In this document: positions 19,596 through 29,070 of the stretch, one piece after another
Layout of the letters: each line of letters opens with the position of its first letter
Position numbering within the stretch: position 1 is the stretch's first letter
Assembly: GCF_900114255.1 (NCBI RefSeq)
Contig: NZ_FOSL01000011.1
Location: 1-64,000, forward strand
Reading direction: 5' to 3'
DNA from: Neomesorhizobium albiziae
GTDB taxonomy: Bacteria > Pseudomonadota > Alphaproteobacteria > Rhizobiales > Rhizobiaceae
DNA length: 64,000 nt
The notes under the pieces: generated by a model
Seen by the model: only the letters and a program-made list of their open reading frames with translations
Database searches by the model: none
What the model was told of the DNA's origin: nothing
Translations under genes and position numbers: made by a program

Positions 19596-21864
19596 TACCG
19601 ACCTTTTCAGTTTCTTTTCCGGTTGACGGCGGCGTCTCAGTGCGTGCCTGGGCCGTTGCCGCCGGGAGTACGATCGATATCATCGCCCCTCGCCCACCGT
19701 GGAAATCCGCGGGAGCATCGTGCAGTTCCAATCTGCCGCCGTGGTCTTCGACGATCTTCTTGACGATAGCGAGGCCAAGTCCCGTGCCCTTCTCGCGCGT
19801 CGTCATGTAGGGCTCGAGCAGCCGCTGCCGGTTTTCGCGCGGCAATCCCTTGCCACTGTCGATAACGTCGACGCGGATCATGCTGCCTTCCCGGCCGGCG
19901 CGCACACGGATGACGCCCGGCTGGGCGTTGTCGCGCTCGGCGCCCTCGATCGCCTCCGCGGCGTTCTTGATGATGTTGCCGAAGGCCTGCGCCATCAGCC
20001 GGCTGTCGAACGTGCCCATCAGCGGCTCGCTGCCGAAGGCTCGCTCGAAACTGATGTCGGACCGGCTGACCTCCACGAGGAACGATGCTTCGCGCAGCGG
20101 TTCGCGCAGGTCGAGTGTTTGCATGTCGGGTTTGGGCATGCGCGCGAAAGCGGAGAACTCGTCGACCATGCGGCCGATGTCCTCGACCTGGCGAATGATC
20201 GTGTCGGTGCACTGGTCGAAGACTTCGCGGTCTTCGGTGATTACCTTGCCGTAGCGGCGGCGGATGCGTTCGGCCGAAAGCTGGATCGGCGTCAGCGGGT
20301 TCTTGATCTCGTGGGCGATTCGGCGCGCCACGTCGGCCCACGCGGACGTGCGCTGCGCCTGTACGAGGTCGGTGATGTCGTCGATGGTGACCACATAGGA
20401 CTGATCGTCCGTCTCGGTTTCTTCCTCGACCGTGACCAGCACGTTGAAGGTGCGCTCGGCGCCTGCCCGGTAGAATGTTACCTGTTCGCGATACACCGGG
20501 CGCCCTGACTTGCGGCCGATCTCCAGCACGCGGCCGACGTGCGGCAGGATGATCGACAGGTTCTGGCCGACCGCTTTTTCGGAAATCGCCAGCATCGTCT
20601 GCGCCGATCGGTTCACGATGGTGATGTTGCCGTGGGAATCGACGCCGATGACGCCTGCGGTGACGCCCGCCAGGACCGCCTCGGAAAATCGCCGGCGATC
20701 GTCGATCAGATCCTTGGCGTTGAGCAGTTCGTTGCGTTGCGATTTCAGCTCCAGGATCATCTTGTTGAAGGTATCGGCGAGCGAGCCGACATCTCCGTCG
20801 GAGATCCTGACCGGAACCGACACATCGAGATTTCCGGTGGAGACTTCGTCGGCAGCGCCGATCAACTGGCGGATCGGCCTCACCAGCCTGTCGGCGACCG
20901 CAATGCCCGTCCAGATCGCGGCCAGCACCACGATCAGCGTCAAGCCGAGATAGAGCAGCGCGAAGGCGATCTGCGTCGTCGGTCGCGAAGCCTCGAGCCC
21001 ACGGTATTCGGCCGCATTGGAGCGCACGATCTGGCGCGCTTTGATCACTTCCGGGTCGACCAGGCGGATGGTGTAGAGATAGGCGTCGGGAATATCGCGC
21101 AGCTTGACGATGGCGCCGACGATGTTGCGGCTGCGCGGTTCGATCAGCACCGGCTGCGCTTCCGTCGCCGACTGGATCCACTCGTCGGGGATTTCCGGGA
21201 TCGGAAAATCAGCCTTGGTGTCGGCTGCCGCGACCATCGAACCGTCGGCGCGCACGAGGGCGGCATGCGCCAGGCCGCGGCCGATGGCCTGCCTGGTCAT
21301 CAGCTCGCGAAATCCCGTCCGGTCCAGATTGTAGAGCGCCTGCGCCTGGTCCAGCGTGAACGCCATCGAAAGCGTCGTGTTCTGCAGGGTGCGGCCGTTC
21401 TCCTGCACATAGGCGTCGGCGATCGACAGCGACTGGCTGATGATTGTCTTGGTCCGGATCTCGAACCAGCGGTCAAGGCCGATGTCGAGAGTGATCGAGG
21501 CGACCACGGCAACCAGGATGGCGGGGATCGCCGCGACCAGCGAGAACATGGCGACGATGCGCACATGCAGCCGCGATGCCGCCTTGCCGCGCCGCCTGGC
21601 CATCAGGATGCGATGCGCCTCGCGGGCAATGAGCGTGATCAGCAGGAGCACGAACACCGCGTTGATGGCGATGACCGCCAGCGTCGTCCTTTCCGTGGGC
21701 GCGATGTAGGGCTCAAGACCGCCGAGCAGGATGACGAACGAGATCGCAGCCGTCAGCATGGCGCCGACCACGGCGATGACGCCGGGCAATGCCAGGAGAC
21801 GGCGCGTTTCGGAAGTCGATTTCGGAAACAGCGGCCGTGCCGCTGCCTGGATGTCAGTCGTCAT
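19585..21864 (-). CDS. ntrY: Membrane sensor histidine kinase NtrY
   Basis: A 759-residue kinase with several N-terminal membrane segments (for example VIAVVGAMLTAAISFVILLG and LAVIAINAVFVLLLITLIA), a periplasmic part, a fifth segment before a HAMP domain (DRLVRPIRQLIGA), a PAS domain (AGVIGVDSHGNITIVNRSAQ), the phospho-acceptor histidine in [15 protein letters not shown] and a HATPase domain (GTGLGLAIVKKIVEDHGG). The ATG at 21864 has AGAAGCAAG just before it; an ATG at 21897 lies inside a palindrome and lacks a ribosome site. It phosphorylates NtrX, encoded directly downstream. Confidence 0.94.
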   Translation of the reverse strand: MTTDIQAAARPLFPKSTSETRRLLALPGVIAVVGAMLTAAISFVILLGGLEPYIAPTERTTLAVIAINAVFVLLLITLIAREAHRILMARRRGKAASRLHVRIVAMFSLVAAIPAILVAVVASITLDIGLDRWFEIRTKTIISQSLSIADAYVQENGRTLQNTTLSMAFTLDQAQALYNLDRTGFRELMTRQAIGRGLAHAALVRADGSMVAAADTKADFPIPEIPDEWIQSATEAQPVLIEPRSRNIVGAIVKLRDIPDAYLYTIRLVDPEVIKARQIVRSNAAEYRGLEASRPTTQIAFALLYLGLTLIVVLAAIWTGIAVADRLVRPIRQLIGAADEVSTGNLDVSVPVRISDGDVGSLADTFNKMILELKSQRNELLNAKDLIDDRRRFSEAVLAGVTAGVIGVDSHGNITIVNRSAQTMLAISEKAVGQNLSIILPHVGRVLEIGRKSGRPVYREQVTFYRAGAERTFNVLVTVEEETETDDQSYVVTIDDITDLVQAQRTSAWADVARRIAHEIKNPLTPIQLSAERIRRRYGKVITEDREVFDQCTDTIIRQVEDIGRMVDEFSAFARMPKPDMQTLDLREPLREASFLVEVSRSDISFERAFGSEPLMGTFDSRLMAQAFGNIIKNAAEAIEGAERDNAQPGVIRVRAGREGSMIRVDVIDSGKGLPRENRQRLLEPYMTTREKGTGLGLAIVKKIVEDHGGRLELHDAPADFHGGRGAMISIVLPAATAQARTETPPSTGKETEKVGNGF

Positions 21865-21890
21865 TCTTGCTTCTGAAAGCCAGTGATTCC

Positions 21891-21927
21891 GTTGCATCTA
21901 TGCAACGCATTGTGGCGATTATGCAAC
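21891..21927. promoter_or_regulatory. Palindrome and extra half-site just before ntrY
   Basis: GTTGCAT-CT-ATGCAAC at 21891-21906 is a perfect 7-base inverted repeat, and a further ATGCAAC lies at 21921-21927. The cluster is 27-63 bases upstream of the chosen ntrY start in the 259-base gap after ntrC. It may be an operator for separate control of ntrYX. No regulator can be named. Confidence 0.5.
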
Positions 21928-22123
21928 AAAACTATGCTGGCGGAACAATTTTGACATTTTCATATACCCGACGTCGCGGGCATCGCGCGATGAAAAATCA
22001 AGAAATTGATTAGAATCACACACTTGCCAGCGTTACTTCGATCCCGACATTCGCCTGAACGGCGTGCTTTCGGCAGGGATACCGATGTTGGAACCGGGTC
22101 ACCGTGAGAAGTCTTTAGCGCGA

Positions 22124-23581
22124 TCAGCCCTGTTTGGAGCCCCGGTAGACGTTGACGCCGAGCTCCCGGATCTTCTTGCGCAGCGTGTTGCGGTTGACGC
22201 CGAGCAGGTCCGCCGCCTTGATCTGGTTGCCGCGCGTGCCGGTCATGGCCGCGAGAATCAGCGGATACTCCACCTCGGCCAGGATGCGCTGATAGAGGCC
22301 CGGCGGCGGCAGATCGCCCTTGAACTGGGCGAAATAGCGCTGGAGATAGTGCTCCACCGCCTGCCCGATCGACAGATCGTCAGGCAGTACGCCACCTCCC
22401 GAAGGGGGCGGCGCTTCGCCGGTGCGCAATTCGGCGTCGATGATCTCGGCCGAAATCTCGTCCTGTGGATAAAGTGCCGCCAGCCGGCGGACAAGGTTTT
22501 CCAGCTCGCGCACATTGCCCGGCCAGGCATAGCGCTTCATCAGCTCTACGCCGCCGCTGGAGATACGCTTGATCTGCAGGCCTTCCTTCTCCACCTGCTT
22601 GAAGAAATGGCGCACGAGGTCGGGAATGTCTTCGGCCCGTTCGCGCAGCGGCGGCAGGCGGAGCGGCACCACGTTCAGCCGGTAGAACAGGTCCTCGCGG
22701 AAAAGCCCCTGGTTGATCAGCGTGCGCAGATCCTTGTTGGTGGCTGCGACGATGCGCACGTCGGTCTTGATCGGCGTGCGGCCGCCAACGGTGGTGTATT
22801 CGCCCTGCTGCAGCACGCGCAGCAGCCTGGTCTGCGCCTCCATCGGCATGTCGCCGATCTCGTCAAGGAACAGCGTGCCGCCCTCGGCCTGCTCGAAGCG
22901 ACCCGTCGAGCGGTTCTGCGCGCCGGTGAAAGCCCCCTTCTCGTGGCCGAACAGCTCCGACTCGATCAGGTCTCGTGGGATCGCCGCCATGTTGATCGCC
23001 ACGAATGGTCCGTTGCGGCGGCGGCCATATTCATGCAGCGCGCGCGCCACCAGTTCCTTGCCGGTGCCGGATTCGCCCGAAATCATCACCGTCAGGTCTG
23101 TCTGCATCATGCGGGCGAGCATCCGGTAGATGTCCTGCATGGCGCCGGAACGGCCAACCAGCGGCATCGTTTCGGGCTGATCGTCGCCGCGCGGTTCGGG
23201 CGACAGCCGCTTTGGCTCCGAAAGCGCCCGGTTGACGATGGTCAGAAGCTCGGTGAGATCGAAAGGCTTCGGCAGATATTCGTAGGCGCCGGTTTCCGAC
23301 GCCCGGATCGCCGTCATGAAGGTGTTCTGCGCACTCATCACGATGACCGGCAACTCCGGCCGCGCCTTCTTGATGCGCGGCAGCATGTCGAAGGCGTTTT
23401 CGTCGGGCATCACCACGTCCGTGATGACGAGATCGCCCTCGCCCGCCGCCACCCAGCGCCACAGCGTGGCCGCGTTCGAGGTGACGCGCACCTCGTGCCC
23501 CGAGCGCGATAGCGCCTGGTTCAGCACGGTGCGGATCGCCGCATCGTCGTCAGCGACCAGAATGTTTCCACGTACACTCAT
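22124..23581 (-). CDS. ntrC: Nitrogen regulation response regulator NtrC
   Basis: A 485-residue sigma-54 activator. Receiver domain with acid pocket D11-D12 and phosphorylation site D55 ([14 protein letters not shown]); AAA+ domain with Walker [10 protein letters not shown], an intact GAFTGA loop ([15 protein letters not shown]) and Walker [12 protein letters not shown]-terminal Fis-type HTH ([20 protein letters not shown]). It turns on nitrogen-scavenging genes when phosphorylated by NtrB. The ATG at 23581 overlaps the ntrB stop (ATGA), so the longer frame to 23677 is not used. Confidence 0.97.
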   Translation of the reverse strand: MSVRGNILVADDDAAIRTVLNQALSRSGHEVRVTSNAATLWRWVAAGEGDLVITDVVMPDENAFDMLPRIKKARPELPVIVMSAQNTFMTAIRASETGAYEYLPKPFDLTELLTIVNRALSEPKRLSPEPRGDDQPETMPLVGRSGAMQDIYRMLARMMQTDLTVMISGESGTGKELVARALHEYGRRRNGPFVAINMAAIPRDLIESELFGHEKGAFTGAQNRSTGRFEQAEGGTLFLDEIGDMPMEAQTRLLRVLQQGEYTTVGGRTPIKTDVRIVAATNKDLRTLINQGLFREDLFYRLNVVPLRLPPLRERAEDIPDLVRHFFKQVEKEGLQIKRISSGGVELMKRYAWPGNVRELENLVRRLAALYPQDEISAEIIDAELRTGEAPPPSGGGVLPDDLSIGQAVEHYLQRYFAQFKGDLPPPGLYQRILAEVEYPLILAAMTGTRGNQIKAADLLGVNRNTLRKKIRELGVNVYRGSKQG

Positions 23582-24717
23582 CGGCCAGACCTTGCATCGC
23601 TGTCGCCGGCGACCGGCGTTTCTTTCCATGCCGGCAGCAATATGCGGAACAGGGTGCCGCGCGGCGTCGAATCGCATTCGATGACGCCGCCATGCTCGCC
23701 GACGATTTTCGCCACCAGCGCCAGCCCGAGCCCGGAGCCGTTCGGCTTGGTGGTGATGAAGGGGTCGAACAGGATCGGCAGGATGTCTTCCGGTACGCCT
23801 GGCCCGTTGTCGCGCACCGAAAACTCCAGCGGCAGCGAGACACGGTCCTGCGTGCCCGGCACCGAAACGCGAATGCCCGGCCGAAACGCGGTCGACAGGG
23901 TGATCTCGCCTTGCGGATCGCTTCCGATCGCTTCTGCGGCGTTCTTGACTAGGTTCAGGAACACCTGGATCAGTTGGTCGCGGTTGGCATAAACCGGAGG
24001 CAATGATGGATCATAATCCTCTATGATCTTGATTCCTCTGGCGAAACCGTTTCTGGCAATGGCCTTCACATGATCGAGCACGATATGGATGTTGACGGGA
24101 TAGCGGTCGATCGGCCGCTCGTCCGAAAACACCTCCATCCGGTCGACCAGCGAGACGATGCGGTCGGTTTCGTCGGTGATCAGGCGTGTCAGCGCCCGGT
24201 CTTCGTCCGACACCGCGGTTTCCAGAAGCTGGGCAGCGCCGCGAATTCCCGACAGCGGGTTCTTGATCTCGTGCGCCAGCATGGCGGCCAGGCCGGTCAC
24301 CGAGCGCGCCGCCCCGCGATGCGTCATCTGGCGGTCTATCTTGTCGGCCATCGAGCGTTCCTGGAACATCACCACCACCGAACCCGGCAGTTCCGGCACC
24401 GGCGCGACATAGATGTCGACGATCTTTTCGACGCCGAGCCGCGGCGAGGAAATATCGACGCGGTATTCGTTCACCGGCGCGCGGCGCTCCCGCACCTGCT
24501 CAACCAGCGTCAGCAGCGGGCTGCCGAACGGCACGAACTTGCTCAGCGTATGGCGGCCGAGCATGGTGGCGCTGGCGCGGAAGAAATCTTCCGCGTCGGC
24601 ATTCGCAAAAGTGATGAACCCCTCGGCGCTGATCATGATCACCGGATGGCGGATCGTGTTGAGCACGATCTGCGCGGCGTCGGCCGGCGCCGGCGTTGCT
24701 GCCTGCGTCACATTCAT
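23578..24717 (-). CDS. ntrB: Nitrogen sensor kinase/phosphatase NtrB
   Basis: A 379-residue cytosolic kinase: N-terminal PAS domain ([20 protein letters not shown]), phospho-acceptor H149 in [15 protein letters not shown], and HATPase domain ([33 protein letters not shown]). It phosphorylates or dephosphorylates NtrC under control of PII. It overlaps dusB upstream and ntrC downstream by four bases each, so the three are one translationally coupled operon. Confidence 0.96.
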   Translation of the reverse strand: MNVTQAATPAPADAAQIVLNTIRHPVIMISAEGFITFANADAEDFFRASATMLGRHTLSKFVPFGSPLLTLVEQVRERRAPVNEYRVDISSPRLGVEKIVDIYVAPVPELPGSVVVMFQERSMADKIDRQMTHRGAARSVTGLAAMLAHEIKNPLSGIRGAAQLLETAVSDEDRALTRLITDETDRIVSLVDRMEVFSDERPIDRYPVNIHIVLDHVKAIARNGFARGIKIIEDYDPSLPPVYANRDQLIQVFLNLVKNAAEAIGSDPQGEITLSTAFRPGIRVSVPGTQDRVSLPLEFSVRDNGPGVPEDILPILFDPFITTKPNGSGLGLALVAKIVGEHGGVIECDSTPRGTLFRILLPAWKETPVAGDSDARSGR

Positions 24718-25745
24718 GCGACGTCCTTCAGTAGCTGGAGGTTGCCGGCTTGCGCGACGAACGCTTCGCGCAGCTCGGCAATCACGCTTTGCGGCTGGAG
24801 ACCGGTCATGATCGCCTTGCGCTGTTCCGCCGAAACCGAGGCGGCGTGGCGGTCGAGATACCAGCCGAGGTGTTTTCGGGCCTGCCGCAGGCCGCTTTCG
24901 ACGCCGTAGAGCGACAGCATCGCCTCGTAGTGGGCGATCACATAATCCGCCAGTTCTTCACCGCCTGCGGGAATGCCCTGCGCTGCCGCCGCACCTGCAG
25001 CCTCGGCGATTTCGGCAGACGTCCACGGCGCGCCGTAATTGCCGCGGCCGACCATCACCGCGTCGGCGCCGGATTGTTCCAGCACCAGCGCAGCATCGGC
25101 CGCCGAGGTCACATCGCCATTGGCGACGACGGGAATGGATACCGCCTGCTTCACCCGTGCGATCGCCCGCCAGTCGGCCTTGCCCTGGTAGAACTGGCAA
25201 CGCGTGCGGCCATGTACCGTCACCATCCGCACGCCGGCCTGCTCTGCGCGGCGCGCCAGAAGCGGCGCGTTGAGCGCGCCCTCGTCCCAGCCGAGCCGCA
25301 TTTTCACCGTCACCGGCACTTTGACCGCACCGATTACCGCTTCGATCAGCGACAGCGCGTGGTCGGGCTCGCGCATCAGCGCCGAACCGGCATAACCGCC
25401 GGTCACCTTCTTGGCGGGGCAGCCCATGTTGATGTCGATGATGTCGGCGCCCTCGCCTGCCGCGATACGTGCGGCTTCCGCCATGTGACCCGCCTCGCGC
25501 CCGGCAAGCTGCACCATGTGGACGGGAATGTCCGGTCGCCGGATTCGCCGTTCCGATTCCTGCCGGCCCCTTGCTAGCTCTCCGCTCGCCACCATTTCCG
25601 AAACCACCAGCCCGGCGCCGTGCCCGTGCGCGCGCATGCGGAACGCCTCGTCGGTGATGCCCGACATCGGCGCAAGAAACACGCGGTTGCGGATTTCGAC
25701 CGCGCCTATGGCAAGCGGTTGGCCGAGTTGGGAAAGAGAAGTCAT
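24714..25745 (-). CDS. dusB: tRNA-dihydrouridine synthase DusB (nifR3-like)
   Basis: A 343-residue FMN-dependent enzyme that reduces uridine in tRNA. Key parts: [13 protein letters not shown], the [20 protein letters not shown] region with the catalytic Cys, [22 protein letters not shown] and [16 protein letters not shown]. This gene leads the ntrBC operon in rhizobia, where it was first called nifR3. ATG 25745 is used; a GTG at 25772 would add nine residues. It is divergent from ispDF. Confidence 0.95.
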   Translation of the reverse strand: MTSLSQLGQPLAIGAVEIRNRVFLAPMSGITDEAFRMRAHGHGAGLVVSEMVASGELARGRQESERRIRRPDIPVHMVQLAGREAGHMAEAARIAAGEGADIIDINMGCPAKKVTGGYAGSALMREPDHALSLIEAVIGAVKVPVTVKMRLGWDEGALNAPLLARRAEQAGVRMVTVHGRTRCQFYQGKADWRAIARVKQAVSIPVVANGDVTSAADAALVLEQSGADAVMVGRGNYGAPWTSAEIAEAAGAAAAQGIPAGGEELADYVIAHYEAMLSLYGVESGLRQARKHLGWYLDRHAASVSAEQRKAIMTGLQPQSVIAELREAFVAQAGNLQLLKDVA

Positions 25746-25886
25746 GCACAAAAACCGGGCACTTTGGTCCACTGCTCATTGCCTAGACAGTTTTGCACGT
25801 TTGTGCAACTGCGAAGGCACTCAAACTTTCGTCACACTGCTTGGGCTGGCCTTGCTTTGCACTAGCCTTTGTAACAGCCCGCCGCT

Positions 25887-27125
25887 ATGCGTCTCGACAT
25901 GGGTGAAAAGACAACAGAATCCGGGCTTCCTGAGGGCAAGGTGGCGGTCGTCATCGTCGCGGCGGGCCGCGGCGAGCGCGCCGGCCAGTCTGCCGAAGGT
26001 CCGAAGCAATACCGCCGGATCGGCGGCCGCGCTGTCATCCACCGCACCATCGAGGCCTTTGCCAGCCATCCCGCGATCGGCAGCATCGTGGTGGCGATCC
26101 ATCCCGACGATGGCGAGCTTCTTTCAGCAAGCGGAAAATACAGCCGTGCGTTCATCGTCGTGCCGGGCGGGCCGACGCGCCAGGAATCGACCCGGTTGGC
26201 GCTGAGCGCGCTCGCCGACGAGAAACCCGGCATCGTGCTGATCCATGACGGGGTACGCCCTTTTGTCGATGCCGCGTTGATCGACAGGGTCGTCGCGTCG
26301 GTCGATGCGGGCCATGGCGCCCTGCCCGCCCTGCCGGTGTCCGACACGCTGAAGCGGGCCGCAGCCGACACCACTATCCTTGAAACGGTTCCCCGCGCCC
26401 ACCTTCATGCCGCGCAGACGCCGCAAGGCTTTCCGTTCGGCCTGATCCTTTCCGCGCACGACGCCGCCCACGCCGCCGGGCGCGACGATTTCACCGACGA
26501 CGCGGCGATCGCCGAATGGGCCGGCCTTCCGGTTAAGGTTGTTCTCGGCTCTCCCGACAACGTCAAACTGACCTGGGCAAGGGATATCGCAATGGCCAAC
26601 GAACGGCTTTCCGGCGGGCCGGCGGCATTTCCGGATGTGCGCACCGGCAATGGCTACGACGTGCATTCCTTCGAGCCCGGTGACCATGTGACGCTTTGCG
26701 GCGTCGCCATTCCCCACACGAAGAAGCTCAACGGCCATTCCGATGCCGATGTCGGCCTGCATGCGCTGACCGACGCGCTTCTGGCCACCTGCGGCGCCGG
26801 CGACATCGGCACGCATTTCCCGCCCTCCGATCCGCAGTGGAAGGGGGTCGCGTCGCATATCTTCGTGGAACATGCAGCCTCCATCGTGCGTTCGAAAGGC
26901 GGCCGCATCGCCAATGCCGATATCACGCTCATCTGCGAGGCGCCGCGCGTCGGCCCACATCGCGAAGCCATGACTGAGGCCCTATCGAACATGCTTGGAA
27001 TTGCCCGGGAGCGAATCTCGATCAAGGCAACCACCAACGAAAAGCTCGGTTTCGTCGGCCGTGAGGAAGGCATAGCGGCCATCGCGACGGCCAGTGTCAT
27101 CTACCCCGGAGAGGTCCCTGAATGA
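25887..27125 (+). CDS. ispDF: Bifunctional IspD/IspF of the MEP isoprenoid pathway
   Basis: A 412-residue fusion. The N-terminal half is IspD, the CTP:MEP cytidylyltransferase ([41 protein letters not shown]). The C-terminal half, from about residue 250, is IspF, the MEcPP synthase ([15 protein letters not shown] with the metal D-x-[37 protein letters not shown]). Fused IspDF is normal in alphaproteobacteria. It overlaps cinA by four bases (ATGA). Confidence 0.97.
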   Translation: MRLDMGEKTTESGLPEGKVAVVIVAAGRGERAGQSAEGPKQYRRIGGRAVIHRTIEAFASHPAIGSIVVAIHPDDGELLSASGKYSRAFIVVPGGPTRQESTRLALSALADEKPGIVLIHDGVRPFVDAALIDRVVASVDAGHGALPALPVSDTLKRAAADTTILETVPRAHLHAAQTPQGFPFGLILSAHDAAHAAGRDDFTDDAAIAEWAGLPVKVVLGSPDNVKLTWARDIAMANERLSGGPAAFPDVRTGNGYDVHSFEPGDHVTLCGVAIPHTKKLNGHSDADVGLHALTDALLATCGAGDIGTHFPPSDPQWKGVASHIFVEHAASIVRSKGGRIANADITLICEAPRVGPHREAMTEALSNMLGIARERISIKATTNEKLGFVGREEGIAAIATASVIYPGEVPE

Positions 27126-27610
27126 GCGAGCTTGGAGAACTTGCCGACCGCTTCCTCAAGGCCTGCGCTGCCCGCAAGATTCTTTCAGCCACCGCCGAAT
27201 CATGCACCGGCGGCATGATTATTTCGGTCCTGACCGACATTCCCGGCTCGTCTTCGATGGTCGACCGCGGCTTCGTCACCTATTCGAACGACGCCAAGAT
27301 CGAGATGCTCGGCGTCTCTCCGGTGACGCTGGATGCCCATGGGGCGGTGTCGCGTGACACCGCGCTCGAAATGGCCGCCGGCGCGCTCGCCCGCTCGCAT
27401 GCCGGCATCGCGCTCGCCGTGACGGGCATTGCAGGACCGGATGGCGGCTCGGCGGAAAAGCCGGTCGGCCTCGTCTGGTTCGGCCTTGCCGTGACCGGGC
27501 AGCCGCCCATCGCCGAGCGGCATCAGTTCGAAAACAAGGGCCGCGACTTCATCCGCCGCCAAACGGTAAGGACGGCGCTGGAGATGGGGATCGCTGCGCT
27601 TTCAGGCTAA
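27122..27610 (+). CDS. CinA-family nicotinamide-nucleotide amidohydrolase (PncC-like)
   Basis: A 162-residue protein equal to the C-terminal CinA domain: [20 protein letters not shown], then [11 protein letters not shown], and [20 protein letters not shown]. The stand-alone form deamidates NMN in pyridine nucleotide recycling. Its start codon overlaps the ispDF stop, so the two are translated together. A palindromic repeat follows directly after the stop. Confidence 0.93.
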   Translation: MSELGELADRFLKACAARKILSATAESCTGGMIISVLTDIPGSSSMVDRGFVTYSNDAKIEMLGVSPVTLDAHGAVSRDTALEMAAGALARSHAGIALAVTGIAGPDGGSAEKPVGLVWFGLAVTGQPPIAERHQFENKGRDFIRRQTVRTALEMGIAALSG

Positions 27611-27657
27611 TGCATGTCGCCCGAAAGTGTCCTCGGTTTCGGGATAAACGACATGCA
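27611..27657. repeat. Nested palindromic intergenic repeat, GCATGTCG family, copy 2
   Basis: Outer arms TGCATGTCG (27611-27619) and CGACATGCA (27649-27657) and inner arms CCCGAAA and TTTCGGG form a nested hairpin, as at 9615-9667. It begins at the cinA stop and ends before higA, so it could shape the 3' end of the ispDF-cinA mRNA. A further GC-rich inverted stretch follows to about 27715. Confidence 0.8.
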
Positions 27658-27716
27658 CGAACAAGGAGTTACAGCGCGGCCGCCGAATACCATTCGGCGC
27701 TACGCGCTGTAGCGGG

Positions 27717-28025
27717 TCATGCCGCTCGCGAGACAGGTCTTGCGCGCTCGATCCTTTGACGCCGCTCCGGCGAGTGCAGCGCCTTCCAGATGTCGTTGCG
27801 GCGCTGGACGTTAAGCCAGAAGTCCGAGCTATTGCCGAAAACACGCGCTAGCATCAACGCGGTGTCCGCAGTGACCGCACGCCGATTGGTGCAAAGTTCG
27901 TTCACATGCTTGCGGGGCACACCCATGGCTTCAGCCAGTTGGCCTTGAGTAATATTCAGCGGCTCGAGAAACTCCTGCTTGAGCATCTCGCCGACGCTGA
28001 CCGGTTCTCGCTCGCTCATCAACAT
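27717..28025 (-). CDS. higA: HigA-type antitoxin
   Basis: A 102-residue protein with the HigA HTH pattern: VGEMLKQEFLEPLNITQGQL, AEAMGVPRKHVNELCTNRRA and the ending FGNSSDFWLNVQRRNDIWKA. It should neutralise HigB and repress the shared promoter. The ATG at 28025 follows the higB stop by ten bases and has AAGG just before it; a second in-frame ATG is at 28019. Toxin-first order is the norm for higBA. Confidence 0.93.
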   Translation of the reverse strand: MLMSEREPVSVGEMLKQEFLEPLNITQGQLAEAMGVPRKHVNELCTNRRAVTADTALMLARVFGNSSDFWLNVQRRNDIWKALHSPERRQRIERARPVSRAA

Positions 28026-28035
28026 TTGCCTTACC

Positions 28036-28332
28036 TCATCGATAGGAGTGGTTGTCGAGATAGACGTCCTTGGCCACGCCGCGGGCGGAATCCCATTCGA
28101 ACACCAATCGCCATTGCTGATTGACCCTAATGGAATGCCAACCAGACAAATGTCCGACAAGCTTCTCGAAATGGTTGCTGGGTGGGCTGCGCAAATCCAG
28201 ATCGCTTACTGCATCGTCGATCAGCTGCAATTTGCGAAACAGACGTGCTTCGATGTCGGACGGCACCCGTTTGCTATGTCTATCATTGACGAAGAACTCT
28301 CGAAGCCAGCTGTCACGAAAGTTCTCGATCAT
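28036..28332 (-). CDS. higB: HigB-type toxin (RelE/ParE superfamily mRNA interferase)
   Basis: A 98-residue protein with the HigB pattern: MIENFRDSWLREFFVNDRHS at the N terminus, a helical middle (LFRKLQLIDDAVSDLDLRSP), LSGWHSIRVNQQWRLVFEW and a YLDNHSYR end. Such toxins cleave mRNA on the ribosome. The start is the ATG at 28330-28332, with a short plausible leader. The pair lies between cinA and coq10, an island in core genes. Confidence 0.92.
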   Translation of the reverse strand: MIENFRDSWLREFFVNDRHSKRVPSDIEARLFRKLQLIDDAVSDLDLRSPPSNHFEKLVGHLSGWHSIRVNQQWRLVFEWDSARGVAKDVYLDNHSYR

Positions 28333-28373
28333 GCTGTAGTGTACCGCCCAATGGGCCACACCGCAAGTATGCG

Positions 28374-28829
28374 CTAACCTGCCCGCCCATACACCGCGTC
28401 CGCCCGCTTCTCGAAGGCGTTGGTGAACATGCGGAACGCCCGGTCGAACATCGCGCCCATCATGGCGCCGAGGATGCGGCTCTTGAATTCGTAGTCGATG
28501 AAGAAATGGATGTCGGTGCCGCCGTTCGCTGCCGCATCGAAGCGCCAGATGTTGCTGAGATAGCGGAACGGGCCGTCGAGATATTTGACGTCGATGGCGT
28601 TCTCGTCGGGCTTCAGATGGACCTGGCTGGTGAAGGTCTCGCGGATCGCCTTGTAGCCCACCGTCATGTCGGCGACGAGCACGGTGCGGCCGTCGCGCTC
28701 CTTGCGCGATCGCACCGACAGCGCTTCGCACAGTGGCAAGAATTCCGGATACCTCTCGACGTCGGCGACCAGCGCAAACATCTCTTCAGGCGGGTGGCTG
28801 ACGTGTTTAATGGTCTCGAACTGCGGCAT
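28374..28829 (-). CDS. Coenzyme Q-binding COQ10/RatA-family START-like protein
   Basis: A 151-residue protein of the polyketide-cyclase/START fold: MPQFETIKHVSHPPEEMFAL, VADVERYPEFLPLCEALSVR, then VGYKAIRETFTSQVHL and FDAAANGGTDIHFFIDYEFK. The family binds ubiquinone and aids electron transport; the RatA toxin name in Escherichia coli refers to the same family. It follows a decayed ATPase gene and lipA on the same strand. Confidence 0.93.
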   Translation of the reverse strand: MPQFETIKHVSHPPEEMFALVADVERYPEFLPLCEALSVRSRKERDGRTVLVADMTVGYKAIRETFTSQVHLKPDENAIDVKYLDGPFRYLSNIWRFDAAANGGTDIHFFIDYEFKSRILGAMMGAMFDRAFRMFTNAFEKRADAVYGRAG

Positions 28830-28831
28830 GA

Positions 28832-29070
28832 TCAGTCCGTATCACGCCTTTCGAGAAGAGCAAGCAGGGTGCCGGCACCGCTGCGCGAATCGAGAATGAA
28901 AACCGGCACATCCGGGCCGTGCCTGGCCAGCGCGTCGCGGATTTTCGATCCGCGCGCAGCTTCCAGCCGGGCTGCGCCAGGGTCGACTTGCCGCTGCCCG
29001 CGCAGCCGACGACCAGAACGCGGCGGGCATCTCTCAGGCATTCGGCGCCCTCCGCCAGTTCGTTCAGGCG
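28832..29070 (-). pseudogene. Decayed P-loop ATPase gene (internal deletion) between lipA and coq10
   Basis: Two pieces in different frames are visible. The 5' piece encodes LRDARRVLVVGCAGSGKSTL, a clear Walker A of an adenylate-kinase-like or DNA-topology-modulator (FlaR-like) ATPase. The 3' piece encodes KIRDALARHGPDVPVFILDS and RSGAGTLLALLERRDTD, which fits the C-terminal end of the same family. The roughly 120 residues normally between them are gone. The remnant overlaps the lipA 3' end and ends two bases before the coq10 start. From memory, related rhizobia carry an intact gene at this place. Confidence 0.7.
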
